Of a stretch of DNA of 64,000 nucleotides, positions 63,075 through 64,000 are shown piece by piece. Positions within the stretch are counted from its first letter, which is position 1. Each line of letters opens with the position of its first letter. The position numbers and the translations under genes are program-made. The notes under the pieces are model-generated. The model saw only the letters and a program-made list of their open reading frames with translations. It was not told the DNA's origin and did no database searches. This stretch comes from Pararhizobium sp. (GTDB taxonomy: Bacteria > Pseudomonadota > Alphaproteobacteria > Rhizobiales > Rhizobiaceae), in contig JAURWE010000101.1 of the NCBI GenBank assembly GCA_030655075.1, positions 124,001 through 188,000 on the forward strand. The letters are read 5' to 3'.

Positions 63075-63779
63075 ATGAAGAAGCATATCGTGACGGCCGT
63101 CGCCGCTGCCCTTGCCACGTTTGGCTGGCCGGCATTTTCGGAAGCCGGAGTGACGACGCTCGGTTCGTCCTACACCGTCTATTCCACCTCTGCCGGCGAA
63201 GAGGCCAAGGAATACCCGAGTTTTACCGGGTCCCTCGTCGAAGCGCTCGTCGAAGGCAAAGCTGACGAGGATATCGCCGTCACCGTGAGGCGCACGCGCC
63301 GGAAGATGGTCAACGGCACGACGCCCGTGGTCGACGATCAGTTGCGGGGCACGCTGTCGCTCAAGGCCGCAGCTGCGGCAAAAATCGCGCTCATTGTCGG
63401 CGTCAGCGATTATGGCGCCCGTTCGCTTTCGTCGCCCACGAAGGATGCGCGCCTGCTGGACGGCATCCTGAAGGGTCTCGGCTTCACGACGACGCTCGTC
63501 ATCGATCCCGATCTGGCCGAATTCAACGCCGCTGTTCAGAGCTTCACTTCTGCAGGCACCGCACCGGACACGGCACTGGTGTATTTCTCCGGAAACGGCT
63601 TTCAGAGCGACGGCCAAAACTACATCGTTCCCAGCATGGAGGTGGGCGACGGCACGACGCTGCAAGCAAACTCAATCGCCTTCAAAAGCCTGCGCGATAC
63701 GATCGAGGGTGCTTTTCCGCAAAGCGTTCTGATCATTGATGCCGGGCGTTCAGATCTCATGGCCAAGCAGGTTCGCTAA
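63075..63779 (+). CDS. Secreted caspase-like protein, apparently circularly permuted and lacking catalytic residues
   Basis: A 234-residue protein with a signal peptide (about 1-24). Residues 28-97 (YSTSAGEEAKEYPSFTGSLVEAL, VRRTRRKM and DQLRGTLSL, in outline) match what is normally the C-terminal end of bacterial caspase-like (C14) domains, after the catalytic Cys. A KAAAAAK linker follows. Residues 103-228 then match the N-terminal half: IALIVGVSDYGA, SSPTKDARLLDGILKGLGF, ALVYFSGNG, QNYIVPS and VLIIDAGR. Catalytic His of FSGHG is Asn (N174) and the Cys of DACR is Gly (G224). No other domain is visible. It is probably a non-catalytic periplasmic protein; a deletion between tandem caspase domains is an alternative origin. 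Confidence 0.75.
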   Translation: MKKHIVTAVAAALATFGWPAFSEAGVTTLGSSYTVYSTSAGEEAKEYPSFTGSLVEALVEGKADEDIAVTVRRTRRKMVNGTTPVVDDQLRGTLSLKAAAAAKIALIVGVSDYGARSLSSPTKDARLLDGILKGLGFTTTLVIDPDLAEFNAAVQSFTSAGTAPDTALVYFSGNGFQSDGQNYIVPSMEVGDGTTLQANSIAFKSLRDTIEGAFPQSVLIIDAGRSDLMAKQVR

Positions 63780-63795
63780 CCGGCTTCGTGCTGCG

Positions 63796-64000
63796 CTACA
63801 GCGTGAGGCGGTAGCGCACATGTCCGTCGCTGGTGACGAACTGGTCGTAGAGCTTGCGCGCGGTGGCGTTGTTTTCGTCCGTGTGCCAGTAGAGCCGCGC
63901 ATAGCCCTTGTCCCTACAGATGCGGATGAGATCTTCCATCAACGCGCGGCCGATGCCGCGTCTGCGGACGGATGCGTCGAGGAACAGATCTTCGAGGTAG
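63796..64000 (-). CDS. GNAT-family N-acetyltransferase, C-terminal part (partial)
   Basis: The minus-strand frame is open from the window end to a TAG at 63796-63798, giving 67 C-terminal residues. LEDLFLDASVRRRGIGRALMEDL is the acetyl-CoA binding motif A (Arg/Gly loop) and YWHTDENNATARKLYDQF is motif B, typical of GNAT acetyltransferases. The start lies beyond the window. Substrate unknown. Confidence 0.85.
   Translation of the reverse strand, partial: YLEDLFLDASVRRRGIGRALMEDLIRICRDKGYARLYWHTDENNATARKLYDQFVTSDGHVRYRLTL

Overview
This window is about 64 kb of high-GC chromosomal DNA from an alphaproteobacterium, most probably a member of the Rhizobiaceae (Rhizobium/Agrobacterium/Sinorhizobium relatives). 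That placement rests on protein identity and gene order. The order tme-type malic enzyme / mutS / glnD / murJ / trpS, then nifU-like / tsaB / rimI / mur (fur) / olsA / miaB / phoH / ybeY / corC / lnt / HTH regulator / metK / trmB, and the def-fmt-truA-dapE block, are typical of rhizobial chromosomes. Both acyltransferases of ornithine-lipid synthesis (OlsB and OlsA) are present. I see no rRNA, tRNA, insertion sequence, prophage or CRISPR array.

Layout. 1-5053: an RNA-methyltransferase pair, signal peptidase II, a hybrid sensor kinase and OlsB. 5089-14772: a malic enzyme divergent from mutS, then glnD and a coupled murJ. 14866-28424: a long run of plus-strand housekeeping genes covering tRNA charging and modification, Fe-S and metal control, lipid and envelope maturation, ribosome maturation and SAM synthesis. 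28495-33942: a small heat-shock operon on the minus strand preceded by a ROSE-type RNA thermometer, a nucleoside hydrolase, a chemoreceptor with a CheR-binding tail, and ribokinase. 34022-41481: rmuC, def, fmt, truA and dapE, interrupted by a decayed FitA/FitB (VapBC-type) module and by a LysR regulator/orphan ectoine-synthase-like pair.

41627-58034 looks accessory, because it lies between dapE and dapD. It holds a DEAD-box helicase, an OpgC-like acyltransferase, a carbohydrate ABC importer with a clear promoter/LacI-type operator but no repressor gene nearby, a translationally coupled trio (membrane protein, ClpP-fold protease-like protein, DoxX), and a siderophore-uptake set (RhtX-like permease, small conserved protein, TonB receptor, divergent AraC regulator) without biosynthesis genes. 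58044-64000: a DUF805 protein and dapD, a LOG-family protein, an EF-hand protein built from an internal duplication, a HAD nucleotidase, an M15-like protein, a caspase-like secreted protein and the end of a GNAT acetyltransferase.

The most unusual object is the last complete gene (63075-63779). The C-terminal half of a caspase fold precedes the N-terminal half, and both catalytic residues are replaced (His to Asn, Cys to Gly). This suggests a circularly permuted, catalytically dead pseudo-caspase. Other points worth attention are the start-less antitoxin with its internally deleted PIN toxin, the orphan EctC with intact iron ligands but an altered substrate region, and the uncharacterised protease trio.
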